Translations under genes and position numbers: made by a program
DNA from: Desulfovibrio oxyclinae DSM 11498
Lineage (GTDB): Bacteria > Desulfobacterota > Desulfovibrionia > Desulfovibrionales > Desulfovibrionaceae
Assembly (NCBI RefSeq): GCF_000375485.1
Contig: NZ_AQXE01000007.1
Span: forward strand, 5,406-69,405
Direction of reading: 5' to 3'
Length of the DNA stretch: 64,000 nucleotides
Shown: positions 8,747 to 17,762 of the stretch, piece after piece
How positions within the stretch are numbered: position 1 is the first letter of the stretch
Layout of the letters: each line of letters opens with the position of its first letter
Notes under the pieces: generated by a model
Database searches by the model: none
The model's input: the letters and a program-made list of their open reading frames with translations, nothing else
What the model was told of the DNA's origin: nothing

Positions 8747-9586
8747 ATGGTAGTTCCTCCTAAACATATCCGCCACGCCCGCAAACGGCTTTTCATAGCG
8801 CTCATCAGCGGCGCGTGCTTCGTTGTGTGTCTGCTGCTTGCCGCGCTGTGGGTGGTGCCCTACATCGGGCTGGACAACATTCACCCTTCTGCGAAGTGGA
8901 TACTCGGAGCGCTCGTGGTGGTGCTGGGCGGCATGGTCTGCGTGGCCTACTGGGGATTGTTCCTCAACATCGTGCTCAAGCGGCCCCTGCCGGGCTCCCG
9001 ACGCTTCAGGGGGCTGACGGTCAAGCTTTTTCTGCCGCTGATGGTGCTCATAGGCCGTATGCTGGGCATCGAAAAGAAGTCGATCCTGCTGTCCTTCATC
9101 AGCGTGAACAACGAACTGGTGCTTGCGGAGGCGGAGCGGTACGATCCGGACCGCGTCCTGCTGCTGATGCCGCACTGCCTGCAGTCCAGCCGCTGCTCGA
9201 AACGGCTGACCTACGATGTCAACAACTGCAAACGCTGCGGCGAATGCCCCATTGCCGGGCTGCTGGATATTCACGATCGGTACGGCGTGCATCTCGCCAT
9301 TGCCACCGGCGGCACCATCGCCCGGCGCATCGTGGTGCAGCTTCGACCCAAGCTGATCATCGCCGTGGCCTGCCAGCGCGATCTGGCCAGTGGGATTCAG
9401 GATACGTATCCGCTGCCGGTTTTCGGCGTGCTCAACGAGCGACCGCACGGCCCGTGTCTCGACACCACCGTTGCGCTTGGCCGGGTGGAGGAGGCCTTGC
9501 AGCGATTTCTCAATGAGGACGCTCTCGCCGGGGTCGAAGGGCCACGAGGCTCGGCTATCGGGACGGGGCAGGCCGTCAACCTCTGA
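8747..9586 (+). CDS. DUF116 family membrane protein
   Basis: The product has 279 residues. Two hydrophobic helices near the N-terminus (about residues 13-35 and 45-75) anchor a cytoplasmic domain carrying the DUF116 signature: a Cys-rich segment LLMPHCLQSSRCSKRL followed by NNCKRCGECP (six Cys, likely metal or Fe-S binding) and then ATGGTIARRIV. The biochemical role of DUF116 is not established. In related genomes it lies beside fmt and rsmB, and here rsmB follows after about 100 bp, so a co-transcribed link to translation is plausible but unproven. The start is uncertain. The ATG used has a weak upstream GGAAG at short spacing. An ATG 10 bases earlier is in another frame and closes after eight codons. 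Confidence 0.8.
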   Translation: MVVPPKHIRHARKRLFIALISGACFVVCLLLAALWVVPYIGLDNIHPSAKWILGALVVVLGGMVCVAYWGLFLNIVLKRPLPGSRRFRGLTVKLFLPLMVLIGRMLGIEKKSILLSFISVNNELVLAEAERYDPDRVLLLMPHCLQSSRCSKRLTYDVNNCKRCGECPIAGLLDIHDRYGVHLAIATGGTIARRIVVQLRPKLIIAVACQRDLASGIQDTYPLPVFGVLNERPHGPCLDTTVALGRVEEALQRFLNEDALAGVEGPRGSAIGTGQAVNL

Positions 9587-9688
9587 TTGTTTCAAGACGG
9601 TCGGCTGCGTGACGCTTTCTCTGAAGCAAGGCGCGCCTGACCATGATATTTGTTTCGCGAGAAATACTTTCAAGGAAAAGGAGATCCG

Positions 9689-10978
9689 GTGTCCAAAGCC
9701 GCTCACAAGTCCAAGGTGAAGAACAGGCCGCTGCCGCCCGCGCGTGCTGCGGCGCTGGAGGCGTTGCAGCGTTGTCTGGGGCAGGGATGCGACATTCAGG
9801 CCGCGCTCGACGAAGCCCTGAAGGGCAAGAACCTTGACCCGCGCGATGCGGCGCTGGCCACAGAACTGGCCTATGGCTATCTGCGGCTCAAAGGCCGCGT
9901 TGAGTACGTGCTTTCCGGGTTCGTCAAGGAGCTGGACCGGATTCCGGACCGTTTTCTCATGGCTCTGGGCGTTGCGGCGTACGAGATTCTGTACCTTGAC
10001 CGGGTTCCCTCATACGCTTCCGTTGACTGGGCGGTGGAGTTTGCCAAGAGCAAGCCGGGCGCGAGGCTCTCGGGGTTGTTCAATGCCGTGTTGCGCCGCG
10101 TTTCGGAGTTGGGCGCGGACGTGCATGAAGTTTCCTATTATGACGACGGTTCCGAGCTCGTTGAAGTCTGGAGTCGCTATTATTCCTGCCCGACATGGAT
10201 CGTGCGGATGTGGCTTGATGCCTATGGCGAGAAGAAGGCGCAGAAATATCTCGCGGCGCAGGTGCAGCCACCGGCGCTCGGGGTCACCCTCTGGGGACGC
10301 GAGGACGCGGATGAGTTGTTCGGGGTGCTCGCGGGACGTGAGGACCTTCTGGACATTGAAGGCTACTCTTTCGCCTTCCGTCCGGGCGTGTCCCTGCAGA
10401 AAATTTCGCCGCCGCTGGAACGTCGCAGCTTCGCCTCGCGTCAGGCGCTGGAAGCCTTGTATCCCGAACAGTGGCCCACGCCCGTGTGGGATGCCTGCTC
10501 CGGGCGCGGCGGCAAGACTCGTGTGTTGCTGGAGAAGGGAATCGGCCCGCTGTACGCCAGTGACGTGCACATGGGACGGCTCAAGGCCTTGCGCGAGGGA
10601 ATGCCTGAAGTGGGCGCGTTTCGCGCCAGAGCCGATGCGGGGGCGCCGCTCAGGGACATGGGCACCGTGCTGCTCGACCTTCCGTGCTCAGGACTCGGCG
10701 TGCTCTCGCGGCGGCCGGACGCCAAGTGGCGGCGCAGCCAGAAGGACATCGCTTCGCTCATCAAGCTGCAGACGGACATCATGGATGCCGCGGCCGAGGC
10801 GCTTCGTCCCGGTGGAAAGCTGGCCGTCATCACCTGCACGCTCAATCCCGACGAGAACGAGAAGCTCATCGAAGGCTTTCTTGAAAGAAATCCCGGCGCA
10901 AGCGAGACAGTACGCTGGACCACCCCGCTTAATGCCGGACTGGGCGAATTCTTCTTTGCTTCACTGATCGAAAAATAG
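9689..10978 (+). CDS. rsmB: RsmB/NOP family RNA cytosine-C5 methyltransferase
   Basis: This SAM-dependent m5C methyltransferase has 429 residues and probably modifies 16S rRNA, as RsmB does. The N-terminal ~140 residues are a NusB-like RNA-binding domain (RDAALATELAYGYLR). The C-terminal Rossmann domain has the SAM loop DACSGRGGKTRVLL and both catalytic Cys motifs: DLPCSGLGVL (general/base-linked Cys) and ITCTLNPDENE (nucleophile motif). The GTG start at 9689 is preferred because AAGGAG sits 6 nt upstream. The frame remains open to an earlier TTG at 9650 with no ribosome binding site. It follows DUF116 and converges with the lipoprotein gene. Confidence 0.88.
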   Translation: MSKAAHKSKVKNRPLPPARAAALEALQRCLGQGCDIQAALDEALKGKNLDPRDAALATELAYGYLRLKGRVEYVLSGFVKELDRIPDRFLMALGVAAYEILYLDRVPSYASVDWAVEFAKSKPGARLSGLFNAVLRRVSELGADVHEVSYYDDGSELVEVWSRYYSCPTWIVRMWLDAYGEKKAQKYLAAQVQPPALGVTLWGREDADELFGVLAGREDLLDIEGYSFAFRPGVSLQKISPPLERRSFASRQALEALYPEQWPTPVWDACSGRGGKTRVLLEKGIGPLYASDVHMGRLKALREGMPEVGAFRARADAGAPLRDMGTVLLDLPCSGLGVLSRRPDAKWRRSQKDIASLIKLQTDIMDAAAEALRPGGKLAVITCTLNPDENEKLIEGFLERNPGASETVRWTTPLNAGLGEFFFASLIEK

Positions 10979-10985
10979 GGCAAAC

Positions 10986-11007
10986 GGGGCGGCTAGCCGG
11001 CCGCCTC
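10986..11007. terminator. Hairpin between convergent genes
   Basis: An 8-bp GC-rich stem (GGGGCGGC with GCCGCCTC, loop TAGCCG) lies in the 33-nt gap between rsmB and the convergent lipoprotein gene. The T-tract is poor, so it is a weak bidirectional terminator at best. Confidence 0.4.
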
Positions 11008-11011
11008 TGCT

Positions 11012-11839
11012 TTAGCTGATTCGCTCGATATCCAGAAATTCCGTGGTCGCCGTGTGAACCTTGAATCGGTGGCCGTTGATTTCGATCAGCGGTGCTCCAA
11101 GGGGCACGGTAACCTTCTCACGGCTCATGACCTTGGGCCGGCTTCCGCCCTTGAGTTTTCTCACCTCGAAAAGAATGCTCATGCCCTGTTTACCCTCGAA
11201 ACGAATGACGTAATGCCGTTCCGAAGAGGGGATAACCCGGGTACGGATCACGTCCTGGAACCGGACATTGACCGGGTGAATCTCAGCGGGTTGGTTGCGG
11301 AAGACACCGGGCGTGCCGGTGGGTTGATGGAAGGTGCGTGAGAGAGTGCCATTGCCGTCCACAGCCACGATATAGGAGTCGAGCAGCAAGACGTCGGTGC
11401 CGTGCGATGTCTTGAGCTTTTCGTAGGAAACGTTGGAATAGCCCTGAAGGGTTCGCTCAGCTCCGTCAGGCGATCCACCCGGCAGCTTTACGGTGAAGTC
11501 TCGGGAGGCCTGCATCTTCGGCAGTGTCAGCACTTCTTCATCGTATTTGAGAATGCGCAGGATGTCGGTCCCGGCCGGGAAGGATTTGCGGGTGTCTGTG
11601 GCGAGGCTCTCGGAGCGCACCTTGCGCACCTTGCGACGGGAAATGTTTTCCAGAAAGCCCACCGTCATGCGTACTTCGCCCGGCGCGAGCGGGGATTCTT
11701 GTTCCACTTGCGCGGGGGGCTCGTCAGGCGGTTGCACGTCGGAAGCCTGCCGTACGCAGCCGGTAAGCGCCAACAGGGACGCCGTCAGGACCGTCAGCGT
11801 CATCAGCAGGCATCTAGGACGCAAATGCTTCCATTGCAT
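11012..11839 (-). CDS. Lipoprotein of the retropepsin/transglutaminase/ATP-grasp cassette
   Basis: The product has 275 residues. The N-terminus has a basic stretch, a hydrophobic helix and the lipobox LALTGC (Cys at about residue 28), then a Pro/Glu-rich linker (PPDEPPAQVEQE) and a ~220-residue beta-rich domain I do not recognise. It should be a secreted lipoprotein facing the periplasm. The ATG at 11839 is preferred because it puts the signal peptide at the N-terminus; an upstream extension of 29 codons would bury it. The start overlaps the end of the ATP-grasp gene by 26 bases, so the two are translationally coupled and it is the last gene of the four-gene operon. The function is unknown; it may be an envelope partner or substrate of the cassette. 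Confidence 0.7.
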   Translation of the reverse strand: MQWKHLRPRCLLMTLTVLTASLLALTGCVRQASDVQPPDEPPAQVEQESPLAPGEVRMTVGFLENISRRKVRKVRSESLATDTRKSFPAGTDILRILKYDEEVLTLPKMQASRDFTVKLPGGSPDGAERTLQGYSNVSYEKLKTSHGTDVLLLDSYIVAVDGNGTLSRTFHQPTGTPGVFRNQPAEIHPVNVRFQDVIRTRVIPSSERHYVIRFEGKQGMSILFEVRKLKGGSRPKVMSREKVTVPLGAPLIEINGHRFKVHTATTEFLDIERIS

Positions 11840-12755
11840 AGTCAATCCGTTGTTCTTCCGTTTCGAGAGATTGGTGAACCGCGTCCACGCTGTCCAGCCG
11901 GTGTCGCAATCCAGCGCGGTTGGCAACCTGAATCGCCAGCCCCGGACGCGCGTTGAGTTCCAGTATGAGCGGTCCCTGCGTTTTGTCCAGCACGATGTCC
12001 ACCCCGAGATAGCCTAGACCGGTGACGGTGTAGCCGAGCGCCGCCTGTTTCAGCAGCTCCCGCCAGTCCGGTATGGCGACGCCGCCGATCGGATTGAGCG
12101 TGTCAGGGTGCGTGTCACAGCCTGCGTTCTTCCACACGGCGGTAGTGGTCATCCCGGTGTGCATGTCGATGCCGCAGCCCATGGCGCCCTGATGCAGGTT
12201 GGCTTTTCCGTCCGACTCGCGGGTGGGCAGCCGAAGCATGGCCATGACCGGAACACCCTTGTAAACGATGATCCGAATGTCCGGCACGCCTTGATAAGCG
12301 ATGTCCCGGAAAACCGGGGAGAACTGCACGCAGTATTCAACCATGGCGCGGTCCGGCATCCCGCCGAGACTGTACATCCCGCTGAGGATGTTGAGGATGT
12401 GAAATGAAATGGACTCGGCGGAGACCAGCGAATCGTCGGGTTTTCGGAAGCTGTGGCCCAGCTTGCCGGTGATGACCATGATGCCGTTTCCGCCAGCGCC
12501 CCGTGCGGGTTTGACCACGAACGAGTCGTGCCGCTCCAGCAGTTCGGGCAGCCTCTTGAGCTCGTGCTGAGAGCGGAATATCCCGTACAGTTCCGGCACG
12601 TTCAGCCCGGCGGATTCGGTCAGCCGTTTCGTGGTGATCTTGTCGTCCACGAGCGGATAGAGCGGCCGGGGATTGTGGGGCAACACATATCCGGCATTGC
12701 GGGAGTTGAGGCCGACCACGCCGAGCGAGCGGAGTTTTCTGAACCAGCCGAGCAT
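11814..12755 (-). CDS. Alpha-L-glutamate ligase-like ATP-grasp protein
   Basis: The product has 313 residues. RimK-type ATP-grasp features are visible: the ATP-binding strand FVVKPARGAGGNGIMVI at about residue 80, acidic metal ligands in GYLGVDIVLD, and the C-terminal LILELNARPGLAIQVANR (Glu-x-Asn). The family is annotated as alpha-L-glutamate-ligase-like and is repeatedly found beside an inactive transglutaminase-7TM protein and a retropepsin-like protein, as here. By analogy it would add amino acids to a peptide or protein carboxylate using ATP, but no substrate is known. There is no signal peptide, so it is cytoplasmic. It starts 4 nt after the membrane gene stop and overlaps the downstream lipoprotein gene. 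Confidence 0.85.
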   Translation of the reverse strand: MLGWFRKLRSLGVVGLNSRNAGYVLPHNPRPLYPLVDDKITTKRLTESAGLNVPELYGIFRSQHELKRLPELLERHDSFVVKPARGAGGNGIMVITGKLGHSFRKPDDSLVSAESISFHILNILSGMYSLGGMPDRAMVEYCVQFSPVFRDIAYQGVPDIRIIVYKGVPVMAMLRLPTRESDGKANLHQGAMGCGIDMHTGMTTTAVWKNAGCDTHPDTLNPIGGVAIPDWRELLKQAALGYTVTGLGYLGVDIVLDKTQGPLILELNARPGLAIQVANRAGLRHRLDSVDAVHQSLETEEQRIDYAMEAFAS

Positions 12756-12759
12756 GATC

Positions 12760-14325
12760 CTACCTCTTGAGCAGCGCCCGGAAGCGGATGAGTTCGAGCA
12801 GCCGGAAGCCGGTGTAGCGTCCGGTCATCATGGTCAGCGCCAGCAGCACGAGGAACAGCTCCGGGAAGACGAAGGTGAGATGCTCTATGTACTGATTGCT
12901 CATGGCCAGATAAGCCAGCACGGCCACGGCCATGGTGCCGATGATCTGCTGGATGGCCTTGCCTGCGCCCATCTCGTCCCACATGACGGAGACGCGCTCG
13001 ATGGTCATGCTCAAAATAACCATGGGGAAGAGGCTGACGGAGATGCCGCGGGGAAAGCCCAGCTTGAAGCTGACGACGCTGATGCCTGCCATGAGCAGCA
13101 CCACCACGATGAGCACGCAGGCGAGCCTTGGCACGAGCAGCAGCTTGAGGTGCTCCAGATAGAGGCGGACCGAAAGCCCGAGGATGATCACGATGGAAAA
13201 GAGGCAGACACCCCAAAGCAGCTCGGTTTCCCTGAACGAGAGCGCGATGAGCGCGGGCATGAAGGTGCCGAAGGTGGAAAAGCCGATGACGTTGCGCAGG
13301 AAGACCAACAGCAGTGCCCCGATGGGGATGAGCAGAATGACCCGGTAGGTGGCCTGCGCCTGCACCGGCAGGTTGAAGAGGGAAAAGCCCATGATCGCGG
13401 GTTCGGTGATGTTGAGTTGCTCGACGGTGTTTTTCAGGGAACTCACGGATACCGGCGCCACGGAGAGTGTCACTTCGAGATTATCGCCGCCTTTCAGGGA
13501 GGCAAGCGGGGCATTGCCGCGCCACCACGGGACGAAATCCCCCGGCGTTCCGAAGGCGCCCTGAGTGACGTCGAACATATGCCATGCGCCGTCGTGGTAG
13601 AGTTCCAGCCAGTGGCTCAGGGGGGCGTTGTTGGAGGTGCTGAGGGTGATGCCGTGGACCGACTGGGCCGGAATGCCTGAAAAATGCAGCAACCTGACGG
13701 CCATGTTGACCGCGCCGAGACGGCCGGGATGTCCCCGCAGCAGATAGGCCGCGTCCGTGTTGTCCGAAGGCGGCATGAGCAGCTGCATCAGATGGGGCAC
13801 GAAGGTTTCGATATCCGCGGATTCGCTGCCGACCTTGGTTAGCAGGGAGTTGGCGGCGGCCTGCTCCGCCGGCGTGAACTGCGGGTCCACGAGTCTCGGG
13901 ATGTCCGTTGGGTGCACCCAGGTGCGGTCGTCGGAATTGTTTTCGGGCCGCAGGCGGGCGGAGTAGAACAGGTCCTGTTTGCCTTTCGCGGAACGTTTGG
14001 ACCAGACCGCGATGGCGTTTTCGGCGTCGGTGTCGTTGGTCAGGCCGGAGCCGTCTTCGGCCTGCATGCCGCGCAGGAGACCATAGTCGTCGCTGATGAA
14101 GTATTCGTCCGTGACCACGAAGCGGGGCAGCCGGTTCAGGGTCTGGAGCGTGGCCTTGACCGGGCTGTCCTGTGCCTCGAAGGAGACGCGGGCCTCCACG
14201 TTCCATGTTCTGGTCTGTTCTTCAGGTGTGAGCGGAAAGCCCAGAACAAAGGCCTTGTAGCCGAAAATGCCGAGACCGGTCAGCAGGAGCAGGCTCACCA
14301 ACAGCTTCAATTGCAGAGAATTCAT
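12760..14325 (-). CDS. Inactive transglutaminase fused to seven transmembrane helices
   Basis: The product has 521 residues. An N-terminal signal anchor (about residues 7-27) leads into a ~280-residue periplasmic region containing a transglutaminase-like fold (AVRLLHFSGIPAQSVHG, then SHWLELYHDGAWHMFDV). The His and Asp of the triad are visible, but the expected catalytic Cys is replaced in the AVNMAVRLL helix, fitting the family description as inactive. From about residue 335 there are seven hydrophobic segments ending at the C-terminus. This architecture is known as a partner of the ATP-grasp ligase-like protein and of the retropepsin-like protein, both of which flank it here. It probably couples the periplasm to the cytoplasmic ligase; this is inference. 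Confidence 0.85.
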   Translation of the reverse strand: MNSLQLKLLVSLLLLTGLGIFGYKAFVLGFPLTPEEQTRTWNVEARVSFEAQDSPVKATLQTLNRLPRFVVTDEYFISDDYGLLRGMQAEDGSGLTNDTDAENAIAVWSKRSAKGKQDLFYSARLRPENNSDDRTWVHPTDIPRLVDPQFTPAEQAAANSLLTKVGSESADIETFVPHLMQLLMPPSDNTDAAYLLRGHPGRLGAVNMAVRLLHFSGIPAQSVHGITLSTSNNAPLSHWLELYHDGAWHMFDVTQGAFGTPGDFVPWWRGNAPLASLKGGDNLEVTLSVAPVSVSSLKNTVEQLNITEPAIMGFSLFNLPVQAQATYRVILLIPIGALLLVFLRNVIGFSTFGTFMPALIALSFRETELLWGVCLFSIVIILGLSVRLYLEHLKLLLVPRLACVLIVVVLLMAGISVVSFKLGFPRGISVSLFPMVILSMTIERVSVMWDEMGAGKAIQQIIGTMAVAVLAYLAMSNQYIEHLTFVFPELFLVLLALTMMTGRYTGFRLLELIRFRALLKR

Positions 14326-14369
14326 GTCCGGTTGATCCTTGAAGAGATCGGCGGCGCGTGCGTCGTCGG

Positions 14370-14924
14370 TTACTGTCCTTCGGGCAGGGAGAGAAGGTTG
14401 CGGCGGGAAGAGTCTACCAGAATACCCCGGCGGAGTTCCTTTCTGCCGATGAGCATTCTGGATGAGAAATTGCTTCTGTCGGCCAGATTGATGAACGCAT
14501 CGAGCTTTTTGCTGCCGATGGTCACCACCACCGGGATGACGGCTCGGCGCTGGTAACCCGAGGGTCGCTTCTTGATTCTCACGATACGGTCGTATTCGCA
14601 GGTGACCCGCTGTTTGCGATCCTGCTGGTCCAACACGGTGAAGGTCACGGTGTCGTTATCCTCGTCGAGGACGATATCCTCGGCGTGCATGGAGGAACTG
14701 TCAGCGCCGCTGTCGAGCTTCGCTTCCATGGTGATGGGGGCTTCTATGCCGCGGATCGTGATGGAGACCTTCTCCATATATCCTGCGATGATGTAGTCCC
14801 GGCTCGTGAGTTCGGAAGCCGTTTCCTGAGCGCTGGGTTCCTGCTTCGCGGCGCCGTCGTCCGCATGAACGATACCCGTCGTCAGGATCATGCAGAGAGT
14901 CGTCAGGATTATGATTCTGTTCAT
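14370..14924 (-). CDS. Periplasmic retropepsin-like (RimK-associated) protease
   Basis: The product has 184 residues. A cleavable signal peptide (MNRIIILTTLCMILTTG, then VHADD) precedes a small aspartic-protease-like domain. It carries the key motif KLDSGADSSSMHA (Asp at about residue 71) and a downstream FINLADRSNFSSRMLIGRK strand-loop. The family is often labelled ATP-dependent zinc protease in databases, but the DSGA motif points to a retropepsin fold, so the zinc label should not be trusted. The ATG at 14924 is preferred over an upstream TTG because it gives a clean signal peptide. It is the first gene of the minus-strand cassette, 44 nt before the transglutaminase-7TM gene. A TTGACA (minus strand, 14953-14958) lies upstream, but I see no matching -10. 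Confidence 0.82.
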   Translation of the reverse strand: MNRIIILTTLCMILTTGIVHADDGAAKQEPSAQETASELTSRDYIIAGYMEKVSITIRGIEAPITMEAKLDSGADSSSMHAEDIVLDEDNDTVTFTVLDQQDRKQRVTCEYDRIVRIKKRPSGYQRRAVIPVVVTIGSKKLDAFINLADRSNFSSRMLIGRKELRRGILVDSSRRNLLSLPEGQ

Positions 14925-15170
14925 ATCAAGTCTCAATTAATAAAACTATTTCCTGTCAATGGGCGGGAGAAGCGACCCCGAGGCCGTTTTTTCTGCGCGC
15001 ATTGTCGGTGGAGTTCGTGACTGTAGAAAGAGCATGCCGAATTTGCCGATAGCCCTCAGGAGTCGGCAGACAGGACGCAATGTGTAATTGTGCCTATAAG
15101 AAATTTCGGCACGCGTAAAGATTGAAATGGCCGGGGGTGATGTGGCGGTTCCGTAAAGAACCGAGTCGGT

Positions 15171-15815
15171 CTAGCGCTTGAATGTCATGGTCTGATTTGC
15201 CAGCGCTTCCTCGGAGCCGGCCCACGCGTAGGACAGCAGGCACGGTTCCGTTCTCCCCGTAGTGATGCGGTGGCTGTGCTCCGGAGGGTTGTAGATGAGA
15301 GAGCCCGGGGCATACACGCCCGCGTCGTTCTGCGAAAGCGTGCCACTGAGGCATAGGTAGGATTCGGTGATGCCTGCGTGGCTGTGAGCCGGGTACACCG
15401 TATCGGGGGCGAGCAGCACGACGCCGAGGATCAGTTTGTCGAAGCGCACCAGCCCGCATGGCCCCATGAGTTCGCTGTAGGCGTATCTGTCACTGAGTTT
15501 CTTGGGCATCCACTCGTAACCGTATCCCCATGACAGGCTTGCGGCGATGCGCGAGAACATCCGTACCGACCCGGCGGCGGGGCCGTGCATTCCGTTGTCC
15601 ACCGCACGGTCAAGATGAAAGCAGACGGGTTTGGACTGCGCTTCTGGCAGGACGACTTCAGGGCATTGCTTCAGGGCCTGTTTCAACGCCACGCGAACAT
15701 GTTTCATGTGGCTGTTGATGATCTTGCTGCCGCCGGCAGAGCCGTTGCGGTACCAGAACAGGATGTCCTGAAGGTAGTAGGTCAGATACGGGTGGTCTTT
15801 GAGCGTGCAGGTCAT
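15171..15815 (-). CDS. Cupin protein of the dimethylsulfoniopropionate (DMSP) lyase family
   Basis: The product has 214 residues. The C-terminal half is a cupin with the DMSP-lyase pattern: YPAHSHAGITESYLCLSG (His144, His146, Glu151, Tyr153) and then YNPPEHSHRITTG (His180, His182), ending in LLSYAWAG. In DddL/DddQ-type enzymes these positions bind the metal and supply the catalytic Tyr that takes a proton from DMSP, giving acrylate and dimethyl sulfide. The N-terminal half is the helical domain seen in that family. There is no signal peptide. The start ATG has GGGGAGG just upstream. It sits alone between the protease cassette and yjbQ, with no DMSP transporter or acrylate gene nearby, so the substrate remains an inference. 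Other small-molecule cupin functions are possible. Confidence 0.65.
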   Translation of the reverse strand: MTCTLKDHPYLTYYLQDILFWYRNGSAGGSKIINSHMKHVRVALKQALKQCPEVVLPEAQSKPVCFHLDRAVDNGMHGPAAGSVRMFSRIAASLSWGYGYEWMPKKLSDRYAYSELMGPCGLVRFDKLILGVVLLAPDTVYPAHSHAGITESYLCLSGTLSQNDAGVYAPGSLIYNPPEHSHRITTGRTEPCLLSYAWAGSEEALANQTMTFKR

Positions 15816-15920
15816 GTCCTCCCCGTAGCATGAAACGGCGGACGAAACAAACGCAACCCTTGCAGGCAGTGGCTTTCCTGGGTGATGAAAATAATGAAAT
15901 CAGACTTTGCGAGGGGCGTG

Positions 15921-16337
<417 letters not shown>

Positions 16338-16359
16338 GAGTTCTCCGAATCTGTTTTGA

Positions 16360-17106
16360 TTACATGAATTTTTCCATGATACGTTTGTAAGTACCATCCT
16401 GCTTCATCTCGTCAAGGGTGCTCTGCCATCGTTGTACCACTTCTCGCGGTACGTCCGGCGACATGGCAATATACAGTGAATCGGTGCCGAGCGTGACGCC
16501 GGTGGGGGAGAACATATCCGGTTTGAGCAGACGATGACGACGCAGGAATTCATTGAAAAACCTGTGGTCCATGACGGCAAGGGATACCCGGCCGACAGCG
16601 AGTTTGGCAAAGTCAGAAAAATGACCGTTGCTCAGGTCGAGGTTCCTGAAACCCAGTCCGGAGAGCCGGAGGTGCGCGCTATGGTCCCGGGTCACGGAGA
16701 TCCGTTCGACCCTTTTGGCGTCGTCAAGATTGTTTATGGTGACCTTGCCCTGAGCGTTGCGGAAGAACATGGGTTCGATCTCCGCCAGCGGGCCGATCAG
16801 CCACAGCCGGGAGCGGATTGCTTCCGTTTCAGGTACGGGAAAGAGCACTCTGTTCTTTTTGTTGAGCAGATCGTCATATCCTCTCGCCCAGGGGAGTAGT
16901 CTTACGGAGTGTGGATCGCGGCCGTTCCTGCGCAGTATCTCGGCAACAATTTCCACCATGCATCCCGAAGGCTCTCCGTCCTCGAAATAGGCGTACGGGG
17001 GGATGTTTTCCGCAACAATATTAAGGTGGTGTGCCGTTGCGGAACGGTTTCCCGTCACGAGAAACGCTATCGCCAGAGCGGCTGTAAAAACTAAAATACG
17101 TCGCAT
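16360..17106 (-). CDS. Periplasmic substrate-binding protein, SBP_bac_3 family
   Basis: The product has 248 residues. A signal peptide ([19 protein letters not shown], cleavage near ATA-HH) is followed by a family 3 extracellular solute-binding fold: [22 protein letters not shown], then [14 protein letters not shown] and a central [14 protein letters not shown]. These resemble polar amino-acid binding proteins, but many orphan members act as sensors or have other ligands. No permease or ATPase gene is adjacent, so it is an orphan. The ATG at 17106 follows GAGGG and puts the signal peptide at the N-terminus. The downstream neighbour is yjbQ. Confidence 0.8.
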   Translation of the reverse strand: MRRILVFTAALAIAFLVTGNRSATAHHLNIVAENIPPYAYFEDGEPSGCMVEIVAEILRRNGRDPHSVRLLPWARGYDDLLNKKNRVLFPVPETEAIRSRLWLIGPLAEIEPMFFRNAQGKVTINNLDDAKRVERISVTRDHSAHLRLSGLGFRNLDLSNGHFSDFAKLAVGRVSLAVMDHRFFNEFLRRHRLLKPDMFSPTGVTLGTDSLYIAMSPDVPREVVQRWQSTLDEMKQDGTYKRIMEKFM

Positions 17107-17176
17107 CGAGACCCTCGTTTTGCGAACGTATCCTACTTGGAATCCGAAGGGAACCCCGTCTATATGTCTGAATGCG

Positions 17177-17722
17177 TTAGTCTGGGCAGATGGAGCCGAG
17201 CAGCCGGATTTCGTCGCACCAGCCATGCATCATATCTCCCTTCATGGACTGATGAAGCTGGAGCAGTTGAGCCAGCGGAAAATCCCGTCCCCAAAGGGAG
17301 CGGTACCCCACGATGCCGTGTCTGCGGAGAATCTGCGCGCCAAGGTTCCAGACGGCCTGCGCCAGCTCGGTGCGGTCGAGAACCGTCTGGTGGTGCCAGA
17401 CCAGAGACGGTCTGTCGCCGAGCACCCTGCTGCCCGCAAAATTGGTGGAGACATGCAGAAGGTCGCCCTCGGGCCGTACCTCCCATGCATAGAGCCAGCC
17501 TTCGCCGAGCCATTCAAATTCGAAGTGCCAAGGCCCGTCGCCGTCACGTTCGGAGTATTCCGCGGCGTCCACGAGGCAGTCGCACAGATCCTTGAGCGGT
17601 TCGGAAAAGACGGAGGCCACGCTGTATTCGCAGGTTCGGTCGGGAGTGACGAGCGTGAGATCCATCCAGCCACGGCGAAGTTCCGTGAGGTTCAGCTTGG
17701 GAGTGTGATGGTGTGTGGGCAT
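17177..17722 (-). CDS. Hypothetical protein
   Basis: The product has 181 residues and I do not recognise its family. It is soluble, with no signal peptide or membrane helix, and rich in Trp (WMDL, WHFEFEWLGEGWLYAWEV) and acidic residues. The middle reads like a small alpha/beta domain (TCEYSVASVFSEPLKDLCDCLVD). The ATG at 17722 is preferred because GGAG lies 7 nt upstream; the frame stays open upstream through the HxlR gene but that extension is low-quality sequence. It lies 40 nt downstream of the HxlR regulator gene on the same strand and may be co-transcribed with it. Confidence 0.65.
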   Translation of the reverse strand: MPTHHHTPKLNLTELRRGWMDLTLVTPDRTCEYSVASVFSEPLKDLCDCLVDAAEYSERDGDGPWHFEFEWLGEGWLYAWEVRPEGDLLHVSTNFAGSRVLGDRPSLVWHHQTVLDRTELAQAVWNLGAQILRRHGIVGYRSLWGRDFPLAQLLQLHQSMKGDMMHGWCDEIRLLGSICPD

Positions 17723-17762
17723 TCGGGTTCTCCGGCGCGGTTGAAGGGCGGCTGAGTGCGTA

